Below, piece by piece: positions 27,067 to 39,901 of a DNA stretch of 64,000 nucleotides. The stretch's first letter is position 1, and the number at the start of each line of letters is the position of its first letter. The position numbers and the translations under genes were made by a program. The notes below the pieces were generated by a model. The model saw only the letters and a program-made list of their open reading frames with translations. It was not told the origin of the DNA and did not search any database. Origin of the DNA: Pseudomonas mandelii (lineage in GTDB: Bacteria; Pseudomonadota; Gammaproteobacteria; Pseudomonadales; Pseudomonadaceae). Where the stretch lies: contig NZ_LT629796.1 of assembly GCF_900106065.1 (NCBI RefSeq), positions 1,710,001-1,774,000 on the forward strand, read 5' to 3'.

Positions 27067-27963
27067 TCAAGTCCCCTCAACCTTCCTCGTCAACAAATCC
27101 ACAAACGCCTTGGCCATCGGCGACTTCTGGTCCTTGCGCTGCACCAGCCACACAGCCGACACCGCTTCCGGATCAAGCAACGGCCGGTAGACCACGCCGT
27201 CAATGCGCATCCGCTGATAAGAGGCCGGCAGCACCGACACGCCCAGCCCCGCCGCCACCAACCCGATAATGGTCATTGCCTCGCCTGCCTCTTGCGCGAA
27301 GTGCGGGCTGAAACCGGCATCGCGGGCCAGGCTGAGCAACTGTGCATACAGGCCGCTGCCATAGCTGCGTGGGAAGAAAACGAACGGTTCGAGGGCCAAT
27401 GCCGAGAGGAACAAACCCTCTTCGCTGTCGTTCACTAGCGGATGTTTGGAGCTGAGCACCGCGACCAGCGGCTCACGCATCAACTCCACGACGCTGAGGG
27501 AATCCGGCAGCCCAAGCGGTCGCATGATGCCGACTTCGATCGACTCATCGACCAGCGCGTCGGCCACTTGGGTGCTGCTCATCTCCCGCAGATTCAAATG
27601 CACCGCCGGGAAACGCTGGCGGAACGAGAAAATCGCCTGGGGAATGGTCGAGTTGAACGGCGCCGACGAAGTGAAACCAATTTTCAGTTCGCCCAACTCA
27701 CCCAACTGCGCACGCCGTGCCACGTCGGCCGCTTTGTCGACCTGCGCCAGCACCAGTCGCGCTTCTTCCAGAAACAGCCGACCGGCCTCGCTGAGTTCGA
27801 CCCGACGATTGGTTCTCTCGAACAGCCGTGCTCCGACTTCCTGTTCCAGCGCCTGAATCTGCTGGCTCAGGGGCGGTTGCGAGATGCCCAGCACCTGAGC
27901 GGCGCGGCCGAAGTGCAATTCTTCGGCGACGGCGATGAAGTAGCGCAGGTGACGCAATTCCAT
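27067..27963 (-). CDS. LysR-family transcriptional regulator
   Basis: 298-aa LysR-type regulator: N-terminal winged helix-turn-helix (FGRAAQVLGISQPPLSQQIQ) and a type-2 periplasmic-binding-like effector domain from about residue 90. It is divergently transcribed from an MFS transporter gene across about 118 bases, the classic arrangement in which the regulator controls the transporter in response to its substrate. The substrate is not evident. It carries the standard LysR N-terminus MELRHLRYFIAVAEE. Confidence 0.92.
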   Translation of the reverse strand: MELRHLRYFIAVAEELHFGRAAQVLGISQPPLSQQIQALEQEVGARLFERTNRRVELSEAGRLFLEEARLVLAQVDKAADVARRAQLGELGELKIGFTSSAPFNSTIPQAIFSFRQRFPAVHLNLREMSSTQVADALVDESIEVGIMRPLGLPDSLSVVELMREPLVAVLSSKHPLVNDSEEGLFLSALALEPFVFFPRSYGSGLYAQLLSLARDAGFSPHFAQEAGEAMTIIGLVAAGLGVSVLPASYQRMRIDGVVYRPLLDPEAVSAVWLVQRKDQKSPMAKAFVDLLTRKVEGT

Positions 27964-27974
27964 GAAAACTCCAT

Positions 27975-27990
27975 TAGGTCGTAAAACCTA
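27975..27990. promoter_or_regulatory. candidate LysR operator between lysR-type gene and MFS gene
   Basis: Palindrome TAGGT-N6-ACCTA, which contains the T-N11-A dyad typical of LysR boxes. It sits 12 bases upstream of the regulator start, in the divergent promoter region, so it fits autoregulation and control of the transporter. Proposed by eye. Confidence 0.4.
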
Positions 27991-28081
27991 TCAAACAGGT
28001 CGAACAATATATTGGATTGAATCATTAGGCAGCTATATGCTTTTTTCATTGCCTGACCGGCTGCGCCCTCCGAGGTCCGAA

Positions 28082-29356
28082 GTGAAAACTGCTGTCGCCC
28101 CCCTTGCCCACGAAGTTCCGCCCACCTCGGTGGGCGATGTTGTCGCCGAATTGAAAGAGATCTACATCGAGAAAGGCACGCCAATGTTCATGCGCACGGT
28201 ACTGGCGCTGTTCTCCGGCGGCTTTGCGACCTTCGCCCTGCTCTACTGCGTACAGCCGATGATGCCGCTGCTGTCCCACGAGTATTCGATCAATGCGGCG
28301 CAGAGCAGCCTGATCCTCTCGGTGGCCACCGGCATGCTCGCCATTGGCTTGTTGATCACCGGCCCGATCTCCGACCGTGTCGGACGCAAACCGGTGATGG
28401 TCGCGGCCTTGTTCGCCGCCGCACTGTGCACCATGGCCAGCGCGATGATGCCGAGCTGGCAAGGCGTGCTGGTGATGCGTGCGTTGATCGGCTTGTCGTT
28501 GAGCGGCCTGGCGGCGGTCGCCATGACGTACCTGAGCGAAGAGATCCACCCGCAGCACATTGGGCTGGCGATGGGTTTGTACATCGCCGGCAATGCGATT
28601 GGCGGGATGAGCGGCCGCTTGATCACCGGCGTGTTGATCGACTTCGTCAGCTGGCACACGGCAATGCTGGTGATTGGCGGGCTGGCGCTGATCGCGGCGA
28701 CGGTGTTCTGGAAAATTCTCCCCGAATCACGCAACTTCCGCCCCCGCTCGCTGCACCCGCGCAGTCTGCTCGATGGCTTCACCATGCACTTTCGCGACGC
28801 TGGCCTGCCGCTGCTGTTCCTTGAAGCTTTCGTGCTGATGGGTGCGTTTGTCACCCTATTCAACTACATCGGCTATCGCTTGCTGGCCGAGCCGTACCAC
28901 ATGGACCAGGTCTTCGTCGGTCTACTGTCGGTGGTGTACCTGTCGGGCATCTACAGCTCGGCGAAAATCGGTTCCTTGGCCGACCAACTGGGCCGGCGCA
29001 AAGTGCTGTGGGCGACGATTGTGCTGATGCTCGCAGGCCTTGCGCTGACCATGTTCACGCCGCTGCCGTTGGTGATTATCGGCATGTTGATCTTCACCTT
29101 CGGCTTCTTTGGCGCGCATTCCGTGGCCAGCAGTTGGATAGGACGGCGAGCGGTGAAAGCCAAGGGGCAGGCCTCGTCGCTGTACCTGTTCAGCTATTAC
29201 GCCGGGTCGAGTATTGCAGGGACAGCGGGCGGGGTGTTCTGGCACTTGGGCGGGTGGAACGGGATCGGGTTGTTCATTGGTGCGTTGCTGGTGATTGCGC
29301 TGCTGGTGGCGTTGAAGCTGGCGAAGTTACCGCCGTTGGAAAATCTGAAGGCGTGA
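28082..29356 (+). CDS. MFS transporter
   Basis: 424-aa major facilitator superfamily transporter with twelve predicted helices. The loop 2-3 signature is GPISDRVGRKPVMV, and the corresponding second-half motif is SLADQLGRRKVLW. It resembles the drug/sugar-efflux-type or YnfM-like inner-membrane transporters. GTG 28082 was preferred (GAGG six bases upstream); the frame is open back to 27962 but that would add about 40 residues and cover the putative LysR operator. It is divergent from the LysR gene. Substrate unknown. Confidence 0.88.
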   Translation: MKTAVAPLAHEVPPTSVGDVVAELKEIYIEKGTPMFMRTVLALFSGGFATFALLYCVQPMMPLLSHEYSINAAQSSLILSVATGMLAIGLLITGPISDRVGRKPVMVAALFAAALCTMASAMMPSWQGVLVMRALIGLSLSGLAAVAMTYLSEEIHPQHIGLAMGLYIAGNAIGGMSGRLITGVLIDFVSWHTAMLVIGGLALIAATVFWKILPESRNFRPRSLHPRSLLDGFTMHFRDAGLPLLFLEAFVLMGAFVTLFNYIGYRLLAEPYHMDQVFVGLLSVVYLSGIYSSAKIGSLADQLGRRKVLWATIVLMLAGLALTMFTPLPLVIIGMLIFTFGFFGAHSVASSWIGRRAVKAKGQASSLYLFSYYAGSSIAGTAGGVFWHLGGWNGIGLFIGALLVIALLVALKLAKLPPLENLKA

Positions 29357-29365
29357 TGCACATCC

Positions 29366-29456
29366 CTGTGAGAGCGAGCCTGCTCGCGAAAGCGGTCTTT
29401 CAACAGACATCACTGTTGGATGTGCCGGCCTCTTCGCGAGCAGGCTCGCTCCCACA
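29366..29456. repeat. paired REP element, type B
   Basis: Inverted pair built from CTGTGAGAGCGAGCCTGCTC and its complement ending GGCTCGCTCCCACAG. It lies between the end of the MFS gene and the terminator shared with hemE. Confidence 0.85.
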
Positions 29457-29485
29457 GGGGCCGAGTGTGACCTGAGATCTCTATA

Positions 29486-29518
29486 CAAAAACGCCCGGCA
29501 TAAGCCGGGCGTTTTTTA
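29486..29518. terminator. bidirectional intrinsic terminator between MFS gene and hemE
   Basis: Nine-base stem ACGCCCGGC / GCCGGGCGT with ATAA loop, A5 on the left and T6 on the right. It works for both convergent transcripts: hemE on the minus strand and the MFS gene on the plus strand. Confidence 0.85.
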
Positions 29519-29529
29519 TTGGACGACGA

Positions 29530-30597
29530 TCACTCGTGATATTGCGCCGACAGCTCATGTACCGCGCGCATGAACGCACCCGCATGTTCCGGATCGACTT
29601 CCGGTGTGATGCCATGGCCGAGGTTGAACACATGACCACTGCCTTTGCCGTAGCTGGCGAGAATCCGACCGACTTCGGTGCGGATGGCTTCTGGCTTGGC
29701 GTACAGCACAGTCGGGTCCATGTTGCCTTGCAGGGCGACTTTGTTGCCGACGCGTCGGCGGGCTTCGCCAATGTCGCAGGTCCAGTCCAGGCCCAACGCA
29801 TCAGCGCCAGCGTCGGCGATGCTTTCCAGCCACAGGCCGCCGTTCTTGGTGAACAGGATGACCGGTACTTTGCGGCCTTCGTGTTCGCGGATCAGGCCGC
29901 TGACGATTTTGCGCATGTAGGCCAGGGAGAACTCCTGGTACGCCGCCGCCGAGAGGTTACCGCCCCAGGTGTCGAAGATCTGCACCGCTTGCGCGCCGGC
30001 CATGATCTGGCCATTGAGGTAGCTGGTGACCGACTGCGCGAGCTTGTCCAGCAGCAGGTGCATGGCTTGCGGGTTGTCGTAGAGCATGGCCTTGGTCTTG
30101 CGGAAGTCTTTCGACGAACCGCCTTCGACCATGTAAGTGGCCAGGGTCCACGGGCTGCCGGAGAAGCCGATCAGCGGCACGCGGCCGTTGAGTTCGCGGC
30201 GGATGGTGCTGACCGCGTCCATGACGTAGCCAAGGTCTTTGTGCGGATCAGGAATCGGTAGGGCTTCGATATCGGCCATCGTGCTGACGACTTTCTTGAA
30301 GCGTGGACCTTCGCCGGTTTCGAAGTACAGGCCTTGGCCCATGGCGTCCGGGATGGTGAGGATGTCGGAGAACAGGATCGCCGCGTCCAGTTGCGGATAG
30401 CGGTCGAGTGGCTGCATCGTGACTTCGCAAGCGAACTCCGGGTTCATGCACAGGCTCATGAAGTCACCGGCCTTGGCACGGCTGGCGCGGTATTCCGGCA
30501 GGTAGCGACCGGCCTGACGCATCATCCATACCGGCGTGACGTCTACGGGTTGCTTGAGCAGGGCGCGAAGGAAACGGTCGTTCTTCAGGGCAGTCAT
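29530..30597 (-). CDS. hemE: uroporphyrinogen decarboxylase
   Basis: 355-aa cytoplasmic enzyme of heme synthesis that removes the four acetate carboxyls of uroporphyrinogen III to give coproporphyrinogen III. The N-terminal signature [16 protein letters not shown] carries the substrate-binding Arg residues. [16 protein letters not shown] holds the essential Asp, and [16 protein letters not shown] is the second family block. Length is normal. It follows gltBD in the same direction, the usual Pseudomonas order, but 252 bases with a REP pair separate them, so it probably has its own promoter. Confidence 0.97.
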   Translation of the reverse strand: MTALKNDRFLRALLKQPVDVTPVWMMRQAGRYLPEYRASRAKAGDFMSLCMNPEFACEVTMQPLDRYPQLDAAILFSDILTIPDAMGQGLYFETGEGPRFKKVVSTMADIEALPIPDPHKDLGYVMDAVSTIRRELNGRVPLIGFSGSPWTLATYMVEGGSSKDFRKTKAMLYDNPQAMHLLLDKLAQSVTSYLNGQIMAGAQAVQIFDTWGGNLSAAAYQEFSLAYMRKIVSGLIREHEGRKVPVILFTKNGGLWLESIADAGADALGLDWTCDIGEARRRVGNKVALQGNMDPTVLYAKPEAIRTEVGRILASYGKGSGHVFNLGHGITPEVDPEHAGAFMRAVHELSAQYHE

Positions 30598-30730
30598 GTC
30601 GGCATCCGGAAAAAAAGTGCGGGCATTTTCTCAGAGCTCGACGCAAAAGGCACGGTTGCAGGTCAGCCTTTTGTCTATCGGGTCAATATGTCGCGGGGAA
30701 ATACGCTATTTAGCAACACGCTGAAACCAA

Positions 30731-30820
30731 TGTGGGAGCGAGCCTGCTCGCGAAGAGGGCTTCACATTCAACATCTCTGTTGACTGATCCACCGCTTTCG
30801 CGAGCAGGCTCGCTCCCACA
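30731..30820. repeat. paired REP element, type B
   Basis: TGTGGGAGCGAGCCTGCTCG followed by CGAAG, and its inverted copy ending CAGGCTCGCTCCCACA, separated by about 40 bases. It lies in the 252-base gap between gltD and hemE. Confidence 0.85.
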
Positions 30821-30849
30821 ATTGATCGCATTCCAGTTCTGGAAAGTGA

Positions 30850-32377
<1,528 letters not shown>

Positions 32378-32394
32378 ACTTGCCGCTGCGTCGT

Positions 32395-35300
32395 TTATTG
32401 CGGACTCGCACGAGTACTTGAGAGCAGAGATTTCAGACTCGCCGCCTTAGGTTTGACGAGCCAGAAACGACGCAAATAGTCATCGAGGTTTTCAGCGAGG
32501 TTACGACCCCACTCGCTGTCGGTTTCCTCGACGTATTCGTTCAGCACGCGTTGCAGGTGGCTGCGATAGGCTTCCATCGCCTCACCGCTGATCCGCTGGA
32601 TTTCCACCAGTTCGTGGTTGACCCGGTCAACGAAGCTGTTGTCCTGGTCGAGCACGTAGGCGAAACCACCGGTCATGCCTGAGCCGAAGTTGTAGCCGGT
32701 CTTGCCCAGGACGCAGACGAAACCACCGGTCATGTACTCGCAGCAGTGATCGCCCGTGCCTTCAACCACGGTGTGAGCACCGGAGTTACGCACGGCAAAC
32801 CGCTCGCCCGCGGTGCCGGCGGCAAACAACTTGCCGCCCGTGGCGCCGTACAGGCAGGTGTTGCCGATGATGGCACTGTCCTGAGTCTTGTAGACGCTGC
32901 CCTTCGGCGGAACGATAACCAGCTTGCCGCCAGTCATGCCTTTGCCGACGTAGTCGTTGGCATCGCCTTCCAGGTACATGTTCAGGCCGCCGGCGTTCCA
33001 CACGCCGAAGCTCTGACCGGCCGTCCCTTTGAAGCGGAAGGTGATCGGCGCGTTCGCCATGCCTTGGTTGCCGTGTTTGCGGGCGATTTCACCGGAGATC
33101 CGCGCGCCGATCGAACGGTCGCAGTTGCAGATATCCAGGGCGAAATCAGCGCCGCTCATGTCGTTGATGGCCGAGGTGGCCATGTCGACCATTTTCTCGG
33201 CCAGCAGGCCCTTGTCGAACGGCGGGTTGCGGTCGACCTGGCAGAATTGGGGCTTGTCTGCCGGGATGTGATCGCTGCCGAGCAACGGGGTCAGGTCCAG
33301 GTGTTGCTGCTTGGCGGTCTGGCCTTCGAGGATATCCAGCAGATCGGTACGACCGATCAGCTCTTCGAGGGAGCGCACGCCCAGCTTGGCCAGCCACTCG
33401 CGGGTTTCTTCGGCGACGTAGGTGAAGAAATTCACCACCATGTCAACGGTCCCGATGTAGTGATCCTTGCGCAGCTTCTCGTTCTGAGTGGCGACGCCGG
33501 TGGCGCAGTTGTTCAGGTGGCAGATGCGCAGGTATTTGCAGCCCAACGCGATCATTGGCGCGGTGCCGAAGCCGAAGCTTTCAGCGCCGAGGATCGCGGC
33601 CTTGATCACGTCGAGGCCGGTTTTCAGCCCGCCGTCGGTCTGTACCCTGACTTTGCCGCGCAGGTCGTTACCACGCAGGGTCTGGTGGGTTTCGGCCAGG
33701 CCGAGTTCCCACGGAGCACCGGCGTATTTGATCGACGTCAGCGGCGATGCACCGGTGCCGCCGTCGTAGCCGGAGATGGTGATCAAGTCCGCGTAGGCCT
33801 TGGCCACACCGGCGGCGATGGTGCCGACGCCTGCTTCTGCTACCAGCTTCACCGAGACCAGGGCCTTCGGGTTGACTTGTTTCAGGTCGAAAATCAACTG
33901 CGACAAGTCTTCGATCGAATAGATGTCGTGGTGCGGCGGCGGCGAAATCAAGGTCACGCCCGGCACCGCGTAACGCAGCTTGGCGATCAGACCGTTGACC
34001 TTGCCGCCTGGCAGCTGACCCCCTTCACCGGGCTTGGCGCCCTGAGCGACTTTGATCTGCAGCACTTCAGCGTTGACCAGGTATTCCGGGGTTACACCAA
34101 AACGGCCAGTCGCGACTTGCTTGATTTTCGAGCTTTTGATGGTGCCGTAACGCGCCGGGTCTTCGCCGCCTTCGCCGGAGTTGGAACGCGCACCGAGGCG
34201 GTTCATGGCTTCGGCCAGGGCTTCGTGGGCTTCTGGCGACAATGCGCCCAACGAGATGCCCGCAGAGTCGAAGCGCTTGAGCACCGATTCCAGCGGTTCG
34301 ATCTCGCTGATGTCCAGCGGCGTGTCCAGGGTCTTCACCTTGAACAGATCGCGGATCATCGACACCGGACGGTTATCCACCAGCGCCGTGTATTCCTTGA
34401 ACTTGCTGTAGTCGCCCTGCTGCACAGCGGCTTGCAGAGTATTGACCACGTCCGGGTTGTACGCGTGATATTCGCCACCGTGGACGAACTTCAGCAGACC
34501 GCCCTGCTGGATCGGCTTGCGCGGGCTCCAGGCTTCGGCCGCCAGGGCTTTCTGCTCGGCTTCGATGTCGACGAAACGCGCACCCTTGATGCGGCTCGGT
34601 ACGCCACGGAAGCTCAGCTCACAGACTTCTTCAGACAGGCCGATGGCTTCGAACAACTGCGCACCGCGGTACGACGTAATGGTCGAGATACCCATCTTCG
34701 ACAGGATCTTCAACAGACCTTTGGTGATGCCTTTGCGGTAGTTCTTGAACACCTCATAGAGGTCGCCCAGCACTTCACCGGTACGGATCAGGTCGCCCAG
34801 CACTTCGTAGGCCAGGAACGGATAGACCGCCGAGGCGCCGAAACCGATCAACACCGCAAAGTGATGCGGGTCACGAGCGGTGGCGGTTTCCACGAGGATG
34901 TTGGAGTCGCAACGCAGGCCTTTCTCGGTCAGGCGGTGGTGCACCGCGCCGGTGGCGAGCGAAGCGTGGATCGGCAACTTGCCCGGGGCAATGTGGCGGT
35001 CACTCAGCACGACCTGGGTGCGGCCGGAGCGCACGGCTTCTTCAGCCTGATCGGCGACGTTGCGGATGGCCGCTTCGAGGCCGACGCTTTCGTCGTAGTT
35101 GAGGTCGATAATCGCGCGCTCGAAGCCCGGACGATCCAGGTTCATCAGCGAACGCCACTTGGCCGGCGAAATGACCGGCGAGCTTAGGATCACGCGCGAG
35201 GCGTGTTCCGGCGACTCCTGGAAGATGTTGCGCTCGGCACCGAGGCAGATCTCCAGCGACATGACGATGGCTTCACGCAACGGGTCGATCGGCGGGTTGG

Positions 35301-36840
35301 TGACCTGCGCGAACTGCTGGCGGAAATAGTCGTACGGCGTGCGCACGCGCTGGGACAGCACGGCCATTGGCGTATCGTCGCCCATCGAGCCGACAGCTTC
35401 GTAGCCCTGCTCGCCGAGCGGACGCAATACCTGGTCGCGCTCTTCGAACGTGACCTGGTACATCTTCATGTATTGCTTGAGCTGGTCGACATCGTAGAAA
35501 GCCGAACCGTGGTCGTTGTCTTCCATGGTCGCCTGGATGCGCAGGGCATTCTTGCGCAGCCATTGCTTGTACGGATGACGGGACTTCAAGCGGTTGTCGA
35601 TGGCATCGGTGTCGAGGATCTGACCGGTTTCGGTGTCCACGGCGAAGATCTGGCCCGGGCCCACACGTCCCTTGGCGATCACGTCTTCAGGCTGGTAGTT
35701 CCAGACGCCGATTTCCGAGGCCAGGGTGATGAAACCGTTCTTGGTGGTGACCCAACGCGCCGGACGCAGACCGTTACGGTCGAGCAGGCACACCGCGTAA
35801 CGACCATCGGTCATTACCACGCCGGCCGGGCCGTCCCAAGGTTCCATGTGCATCGAGTTGTATTCGTAGAACGCCCGCAGATCCGGGTCCATGGTTTCGA
35901 CGTTCTGCCACGCAGGCGGAATGATCATCCGCACGCCACGGAACAGGTCGATGCCACCAGTGACCATCAGCTCGAGCATGTTGTCCATGCTGGAGGAGTC
36001 GGAACCGACACGGTTGACCAGCGGGCCGAGCTCTTCCAGGTCCATCAGATCGTTGGTGAACTTGGTGCGACGGGCCACGGCCCAGTTACGGTTGCCGGTG
36101 ATGGTGTTGATCTCGCCGTTGTGGGCGAGGAAGCGGAACGGCTGCGCCAACGGCCATTTCGGCAGGGTGTTGGTCGAGAAGCGCTGGTGGAACACGCAAA
36201 TCGAGGTTTGCAGGCGCTGATCGCTGAGGTCTGGATAGAAGGCGGTCAAATCCGCCGGCATCATCAGGCCTTTATAAATGATGGTCTTGTGCGAAAAGCT
36301 GCAGATGTAGTGATCGGCATCGGCAGCGTTGGCCACGGACGAGCGACGACGGGAGGTGAACAGCTTGATCGCCATGTCCTGGTCGCTCAGGCCTTCACCG
36401 CCGATGTACACCTGTTCGATCTGCGGCAGGCGCTCCAGGGCCAGACGGCCGAGGACGCTGGTATCGATCGGCACTTTGCGCCAGCCGATAAGCTGCAGGC
36501 CGGCGGCCAGAATCTCGCGGTTCATGTTCTCGCGAGCGGCTTCGGCTTTGACCGGGTCCTGGTTGAAGAAGACCATGCCCACGGCATATTGCTTGGGCAG
36601 TTCGACGCCGAAGGTTTCCTGGGCGATGGCTCGCAGGAACACGTCCGGCTTTTGAATCAGCAGACCGCAACCGTCACCGGTCTTGCCGTCGGCGTTGATC
36701 CCACCGCGGTGGGTCATGCAGGTCAGGGCCTCGATGGCCGTTTGCAAAAGGGTATGACTGGGCTCGCCCTGCATATGGGCTATCAGGCCGAAACCGCAGT
36801 TATCCTTGAATTCATCTGGTTGGTACAGACCTGCTTTCAT
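32395..36840 (-). CDS. gltB: glutamate synthase (NADPH) large subunit
   Basis: 1481-aa alpha subunit with four parts: N-terminal class II glutaminase, central domain, FMN/3Fe-4S synthase domain and a C-terminal beta-helix. [14 protein letters not shown] precedes Cys15, the nucleophile exposed after removal of a short propeptide. [17 protein letters not shown] is the glutaminase block. [16 protein letters not shown] and [13 protein letters not shown] belong to the FMN domain, with [16 protein letters not shown] nearby for the iron-sulfur cluster. ATG 36840 was chosen over GTG 36846 for better spacing to GGTGAG. It ends 126 bases before gltD. Confidence 0.97.
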   Translation of the reverse strand: MKAGLYQPDEFKDNCGFGLIAHMQGEPSHTLLQTAIEALTCMTHRGGINADGKTGDGCGLLIQKPDVFLRAIAQETFGVELPKQYAVGMVFFNQDPVKAEAARENMNREILAAGLQLIGWRKVPIDTSVLGRLALERLPQIEQVYIGGEGLSDQDMAIKLFTSRRRSSVANAADADHYICSFSHKTIIYKGLMMPADLTAFYPDLSDQRLQTSICVFHQRFSTNTLPKWPLAQPFRFLAHNGEINTITGNRNWAVARRTKFTNDLMDLEELGPLVNRVGSDSSSMDNMLELMVTGGIDLFRGVRMIIPPAWQNVETMDPDLRAFYEYNSMHMEPWDGPAGVVMTDGRYAVCLLDRNGLRPARWVTTKNGFITLASEIGVWNYQPEDVIAKGRVGPGQIFAVDTETGQILDTDAIDNRLKSRHPYKQWLRKNALRIQATMEDNDHGSAFYDVDQLKQYMKMYQVTFEERDQVLRPLGEQGYEAVGSMGDDTPMAVLSQRVRTPYDYFRQQFAQVTNPPIDPLREAIVMSLEICLGAERNIFQESPEHASRVILSSPVISPAKWRSLMNLDRPGFERAIIDLNYDESVGLEAAIRNVADQAEEAVRSGRTQVVLSDRHIAPGKLPIHASLATGAVHHRLTEKGLRCDSNILVETATARDPHHFAVLIGFGASAVYPFLAYEVLGDLIRTGEVLGDLYEVFKNYRKGITKGLLKILSKMGISTITSYRGAQLFEAIGLSEEVCELSFRGVPSRIKGARFVDIEAEQKALAAEAWSPRKPIQQGGLLKFVHGGEYHAYNPDVVNTLQAAVQQGDYSKFKEYTALVDNRPVSMIRDLFKVKTLDTPLDISEIEPLESVLKRFDSAGISLGALSPEAHEALAEAMNRLGARSNSGEGGEDPARYGTIKSSKIKQVATGRFGVTPEYLVNAEVLQIKVAQGAKPGEGGQLPGGKVNGLIAKLRYAVPGVTLISPPPHHDIYSIEDLSQLIFDLKQVNPKALVSVKLVAEAGVGTIAAGVAKAYADLITISGYDGGTGASPLTSIKYAGAPWELGLAETHQTLRGNDLRGKVRVQTDGGLKTGLDVIKAAILGAESFGFGTAPMIALGCKYLRICHLNNCATGVATQNEKLRKDHYIGTVDMVVNFFTYVAEETREWLAKLGVRSLEELIGRTDLLDILEGQTAKQQHLDLTPLLGSDHIPADKPQFCQVDRNPPFDKGLLAEKMVDMATSAINDMSGADFALDICNCDRSIGARISGEIARKHGNQGMANAPITFRFKGTAGQSFGVWNAGGLNMYLEGDANDYVGKGMTGGKLVIVPPKGSVYKTQDSAIIGNTCLYGATGGKLFAAGTAGERFAVRNSGAHTVVEGTGDHCCEYMTGGFVCVLGKTGYNFGSGMTGGFAYVLDQDNSFVDRVNHELVEIQRISGEAMEAYRSHLQRVLNEYVEETDSEWGRNLAENLDDYLRRFWLVKPKAASLKSLLSSTRASPQ

Positions 36841-36950
36841 AGACACTTTCTCACCAGGCTGCCTCTTTTCGAGGCAAATTTCTTTTCAATTCAACCACTT
36901 GCGTTCCGCGCCGAACGTTCGCCGGCTTTAGCGGGGGCAAAAGGGTGGTC

Positions 36951-36979
36951 ATTGTACACAGCGACACAGAGGCTCACAA
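36951..36979 (-). promoter_or_regulatory. candidate sigma70 promoter of gltBD
   Basis: On the minus strand: -35 TTGTGA (36979-36974), 17-base spacer, -10 TACAAT (36956-36951). The predicted start near 36944 leaves a leader of about 100 bases before gltB. Confidence 0.5.
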
Positions 36980-37164
36980 ATTTGACGACGAACTGTCGCA
37001 AATCTATGTCGCATTTGTGAAAGGTTTAAAGCGATCTGCTGTGCTAGTCAAAACTTTTTTAATTTTGACCGCAACGACTCAAAGACTACTGTGACGCAGA
37101 CACCACAAGGCACGCGGCCTGTAGAGGCGGCATGCACTTGTAGAAATTTTGAGGTGCTTGGAGA

Positions 37165-37185
37165 GGCGGCCTGGGTAAGGCCGCC
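37165..37185 (-). terminator. GC-rich stem-loop after damX-like gene
   Basis: GGCGGCC / GGCCGCC with a 7-base loop, seven bases beyond the stop codon of the damX-like gene on the minus strand. The T tract is poor, so it may only slow polymerase or need Rho. Confidence 0.45.
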
Positions 37186-37191
37186 GAATCT

Positions 37192-38790
37192 TCAGCGAGT
37201 TGTTGCCAGTTCCTGTTGGACGCTGGCGACAGTGCGAGGCCAAGGTTTACCAGCCTGAACCTTCGCTGGCAAGGCCTTGATGGCGGTCAGGGCTGCATCG
37301 CGGTTGGCGAAGTTACCGTAGGTGATGACGTAAAGCGGCTTGCCGTTGAGGACTTTCTTGAAGTAACGGTACTCGCCGCCCTGCTCTTTCACGAAGTTTT
37401 GCGCGGTCGCTTCGGAGCTGGTGCCGAGGATCTGCACCACATAGTTGCTGGTAGGCTGCCCGGCGTACCAGGTACCACCAGCGCCTTTCGCAGGAGCGGC
37501 GGCTGGCTTCTCGACAGGCTTGGCGGTGGCCACGGCGGCTGGCTTGGCTGGCACTGGGGCCGGCTTCACGGCTGGCGCAGTCGGGACTGGCTTGGCGGTC
37601 GCAACCTGAGTCGGCGCAGGCACCGGTTTGGCGGCAGGCGTCGGCGCAGGGCCAGGCTGGATGCCCGCCGGCGGCGCAGTGGTGGTCACGGTTGGCGGTG
37701 TAGCGCTGGAACCTTCGACCGGCACACCGTCGTCGCCTTCGGTGATGCCACCGGCGGCTTCGGCCAGCGGACCGCGCATGACCGGTTGCGAGTTGCCGAC
37801 CAGCGGCAATGGCATCGGCTGCGAATTGCCGGCGAATTCGACGGAAGGTGCCCCGCCGCTATTAGGTTGTGGCGTGCCCTGGCCGAGCGGCAGTTGCGCC
37901 TGTTCGTTGGCCGGCGCGCCGGTGGTCGGTGCTTTGCTGCGGCCCGGCATCAACCAGGCGGCGGCTACCGCGACCACGACGACGGCGGAAATCGCCAATA
38001 CGTGTTTCTTCGGCATGTTGAACCCCATACTTGGACGCTTGACCGCTGAGCGGCTGGCAATCATGGCTTCGATCATTGCATCGCGGGCAACCTGGTTGAT
38101 GTTGCCAGGCCAGCCGTCGGAGCTTTCGTGAATATCAGAGATCTGATCTGCGGTAAAAAGTTCGATACCCCGGCCGGCGCCTTCGAGCCGCTGGTCCAGG
38201 TATTCGCGGGTTTCTTCTTCGGTGTAAGGCTGCAGCTCAATGACGTGGAAGCGTTCTTCCTCGAGGCTCAGCGCGTCCAGTTGCGCAATCAGCGACGACT
38301 CACCGAACAGAAACACATGCGGACGACCTTCCGGCGCACCGGCGGCCAGGGCCAGCAAGGCCTCCAGCGCGGATTCGTCGAGCTGCTCGGCGTCATCGAC
38401 CAGCAAATAGACTTCCTGCCCGGTCAGCGCCAGTTGCACGACCTGCGAAAGAATCGCATTGACCTCCGCCTGGGCAACATTCAGCGCCTGTGCCACCTGA
38501 TGCAGCACGCCGGCCGCATCGCCAGCGCCACGGGCGGAAACCACCACGCTTTGCACCGATTGCTTGTTGGTGCTGGCCACCAGGGCCTGGCGCAACAGGG
38601 TCTTGCCGCTGCCCTGCGGGCCGGTGACCACCAGCAGCAACTGGCTATAGCGCGCCAGATGATGCAGCTGCCCCAGCACCGGTTTGCGCTGGGCCGGGAA
38701 GAATTTGAAGCCAGGCACCCGTGGAGCAAAAGGGTCATGACTCAACTGGTAATGGCCGAGGAAAGCCTCGTCGGCATGCAAACTAGTCAT
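37192..38790 (-). CDS. damX: DamX-like AAA ATPase with SPOR domain
   Basis: 532-aa protein in three parts. Residues 1-270 form an AAA/ExeA-like ATPase with Walker A GPQGSGKT and Walker B VYLLVDDAEQL. A transmembrane helix lies near residues 282-302 (HVLAISAVVVVAVAAAWLM). A long Ala/Pro-rich linker leads to a C-terminal SPOR domain (about 455-530, YVVQILGTSSEATAQNFV), which binds denuded septal peptidoglycan. In E. coli, DamX is a division-septum protein next to aroB; the same position here supports the name. It follows aroB by ten bases and precedes gltB. Confidence 0.85.
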   Translation of the reverse strand: MTSLHADEAFLGHYQLSHDPFAPRVPGFKFFPAQRKPVLGQLHHLARYSQLLLVVTGPQGSGKTLLRQALVASTNKQSVQSVVVSARGAGDAAGVLHQVAQALNVAQAEVNAILSQVVQLALTGQEVYLLVDDAEQLDESALEALLALAAGAPEGRPHVFLFGESSLIAQLDALSLEEERFHVIELQPYTEEETREYLDQRLEGAGRGIELFTADQISDIHESSDGWPGNINQVARDAMIEAMIASRSAVKRPSMGFNMPKKHVLAISAVVVVAVAAAWLMPGRSKAPTTGAPANEQAQLPLGQGTPQPNSGGAPSVEFAGNSQPMPLPLVGNSQPVMRGPLAEAAGGITEGDDGVPVEGSSATPPTVTTTAPPAGIQPGPAPTPAAKPVPAPTQVATAKPVPTAPAVKPAPVPAKPAAVATAKPVEKPAAAPAKGAGGTWYAGQPTSNYVVQILGTSSEATAQNFVKEQGGEYRYFKKVLNGKPLYVITYGNFANRDAALTAIKALPAKVQAGKPWPRTVASVQQELATTR

Positions 38791-38800
38791 CGGGATCTTA

Positions 38801-39901
38801 TTAACCTTTAAGCTGAGCCAGGGCGCGGTAATCCGCTCCCAGCGTGGCCTGTAAAACTTCTTTCGGATAATCGTCGGTCACCACCGCTTCGCCCATGTGG
38901 CGCAGCAGCACCAGGCGTAAACGACCGTCGATCACTTTCTTGTCAATTGCCATGTGTTCTAGAAAATCGGCTTCAGTCATCTCTTCAGGCGGGATGACCG
39001 GCAGGCCGGCACGCTGAAACAGGCGAATACCGCGATCGCGTTCTTGCTCGCTGATCCAGCCCAATCGCGCGGACATTTCCAAAGCCATTACGGTGCCAGC
39101 AGCGACGGCTTCACCATGAAGCCAGACACCATAGCCCATATGGGTTTCGATAGCGTGGCCGAAGGTGTGGCCCAGGTTCAACGTGGCACGAACACCGGTT
39201 TCCTTCTCGTCGGCACCGACCACTTCAGCCTTGGCGGCGCAGGAACGCTCGATGGCATACGTCAGGGCGACCTGGTCCAGGGCGCGCAGGCGATCGACGT
39301 TTTCTTCGAGCCAGGTCAGGAATGGCTCGTCGCAGATCAGCCCGTACTTGATGACTTCCGCCAGCCCCGCAGAGAGTTCGCGGGCCGGCAGGGTGTTGAG
39401 GGTCGCGGTATCGATCAGCACGACGTTCGGCTGATAAAACGCGCCGACCATGTTCTTGCCCAGCGGATGGTTGATCCCGGTCTTGCCGCCCACCGAGGAG
39501 TCGACTTGCGACAGCAACGTGGTCGGGACCTGGATGAAATCGACACCGCGCTGATAGCAGGCAGCCGCGAAACCGGCCATGTCACCAATCACACCGCCAC
39601 CGAGGGCGATCACCGTGGTACGGCGGTCGTGGCGTGCAGTCAGCAGGCCGTCGAAAATCAGTTGCAGGGTTTCCCAGGTCTTGAAGGCTTCGCCGTCGGG
39701 CAGCACCACGGAAATCACCGAGAACTGCGCGAGGCTGCGGGTCAGACGTTCGAGATAGAGCGGCGCAACGGTCTCGTTTGAGATGATCGCCACTTGCCGT
39801 CCGCGGATGTGCGGTACCAGCAGTTCCGGCTGATCCAACAAACCTTCGCCAATATGAATCGGGTAGCTGCGCTCGCCTAGATCGACCTTGAGTGTCTGCA
39901 T
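38801..39901 (-). CDS. aroB: 3-dehydroquinate synthase
   Basis: 366-aa NAD+- and metal-dependent enzyme converting DAHP to 3-dehydroquinate, the second step of the shikimate pathway. Family blocks seen are [20 protein letters not shown] for NAD and substrate binding, [18 protein letters not shown], and [12 protein letters not shown] with metal-binding His. It lies 151 bases after aroK and ten before the damX-like gene. Confidence 0.97.
   Translation of the reverse strand: MQTLKVDLGERSYPIHIGEGLLDQPELLVPHIRGRQVAIISNETVAPLYLERLTRSLAQFSVISVVLPDGEAFKTWETLQLIFDGLLTARHDRRTTVIALGGGVIGDMAGFAAACYQRGVDFIQVPTTLLSQVDSSVGGKTGINHPLGKNMVGAFYQPNVVLIDTATLNTLPARELSAGLAEVIKYGLICDEPFLTWLEENVDRLRALDQVALTYAIERSCAAKAEVVGADEKETGVRATLNLGHTFGHAIETHMGYGVWLHGEAVAAGTVMALEMSARLGWISEQERDRGIRLFQRAGLPVIPPEEMTEADFLEHMAIDKKVIDGRLRLVLLRHMGEAVVTDDYPKEVLQATLGADYRALAQLKG

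Larger units (their letters stand above)
36841..37191. other. intergenic region between damX-like gene and gltB
   Basis: 351 bases without a gene. From the gltB side it holds a GGTGAG ribosome site, a sigma70-like promoter on the minus strand, an AT-rich patch (AACTTTTTTAATTTT near 37056) and, near the damX-like stop, a GGCGGCC/GGCCGCC hairpin. A weaker inverted pair CACAAAT...ATTTGTG flanks 36976-37019 and could be an operator. Confidence 0.6.

Noticed and set aside
32746..37020. Two long plus-strand open frames (813 and 605 codons)
   Set aside because: Mirror frames of gltB and its upstream region; the sense gene is unmistakable and no ribosome site or domain is seen.
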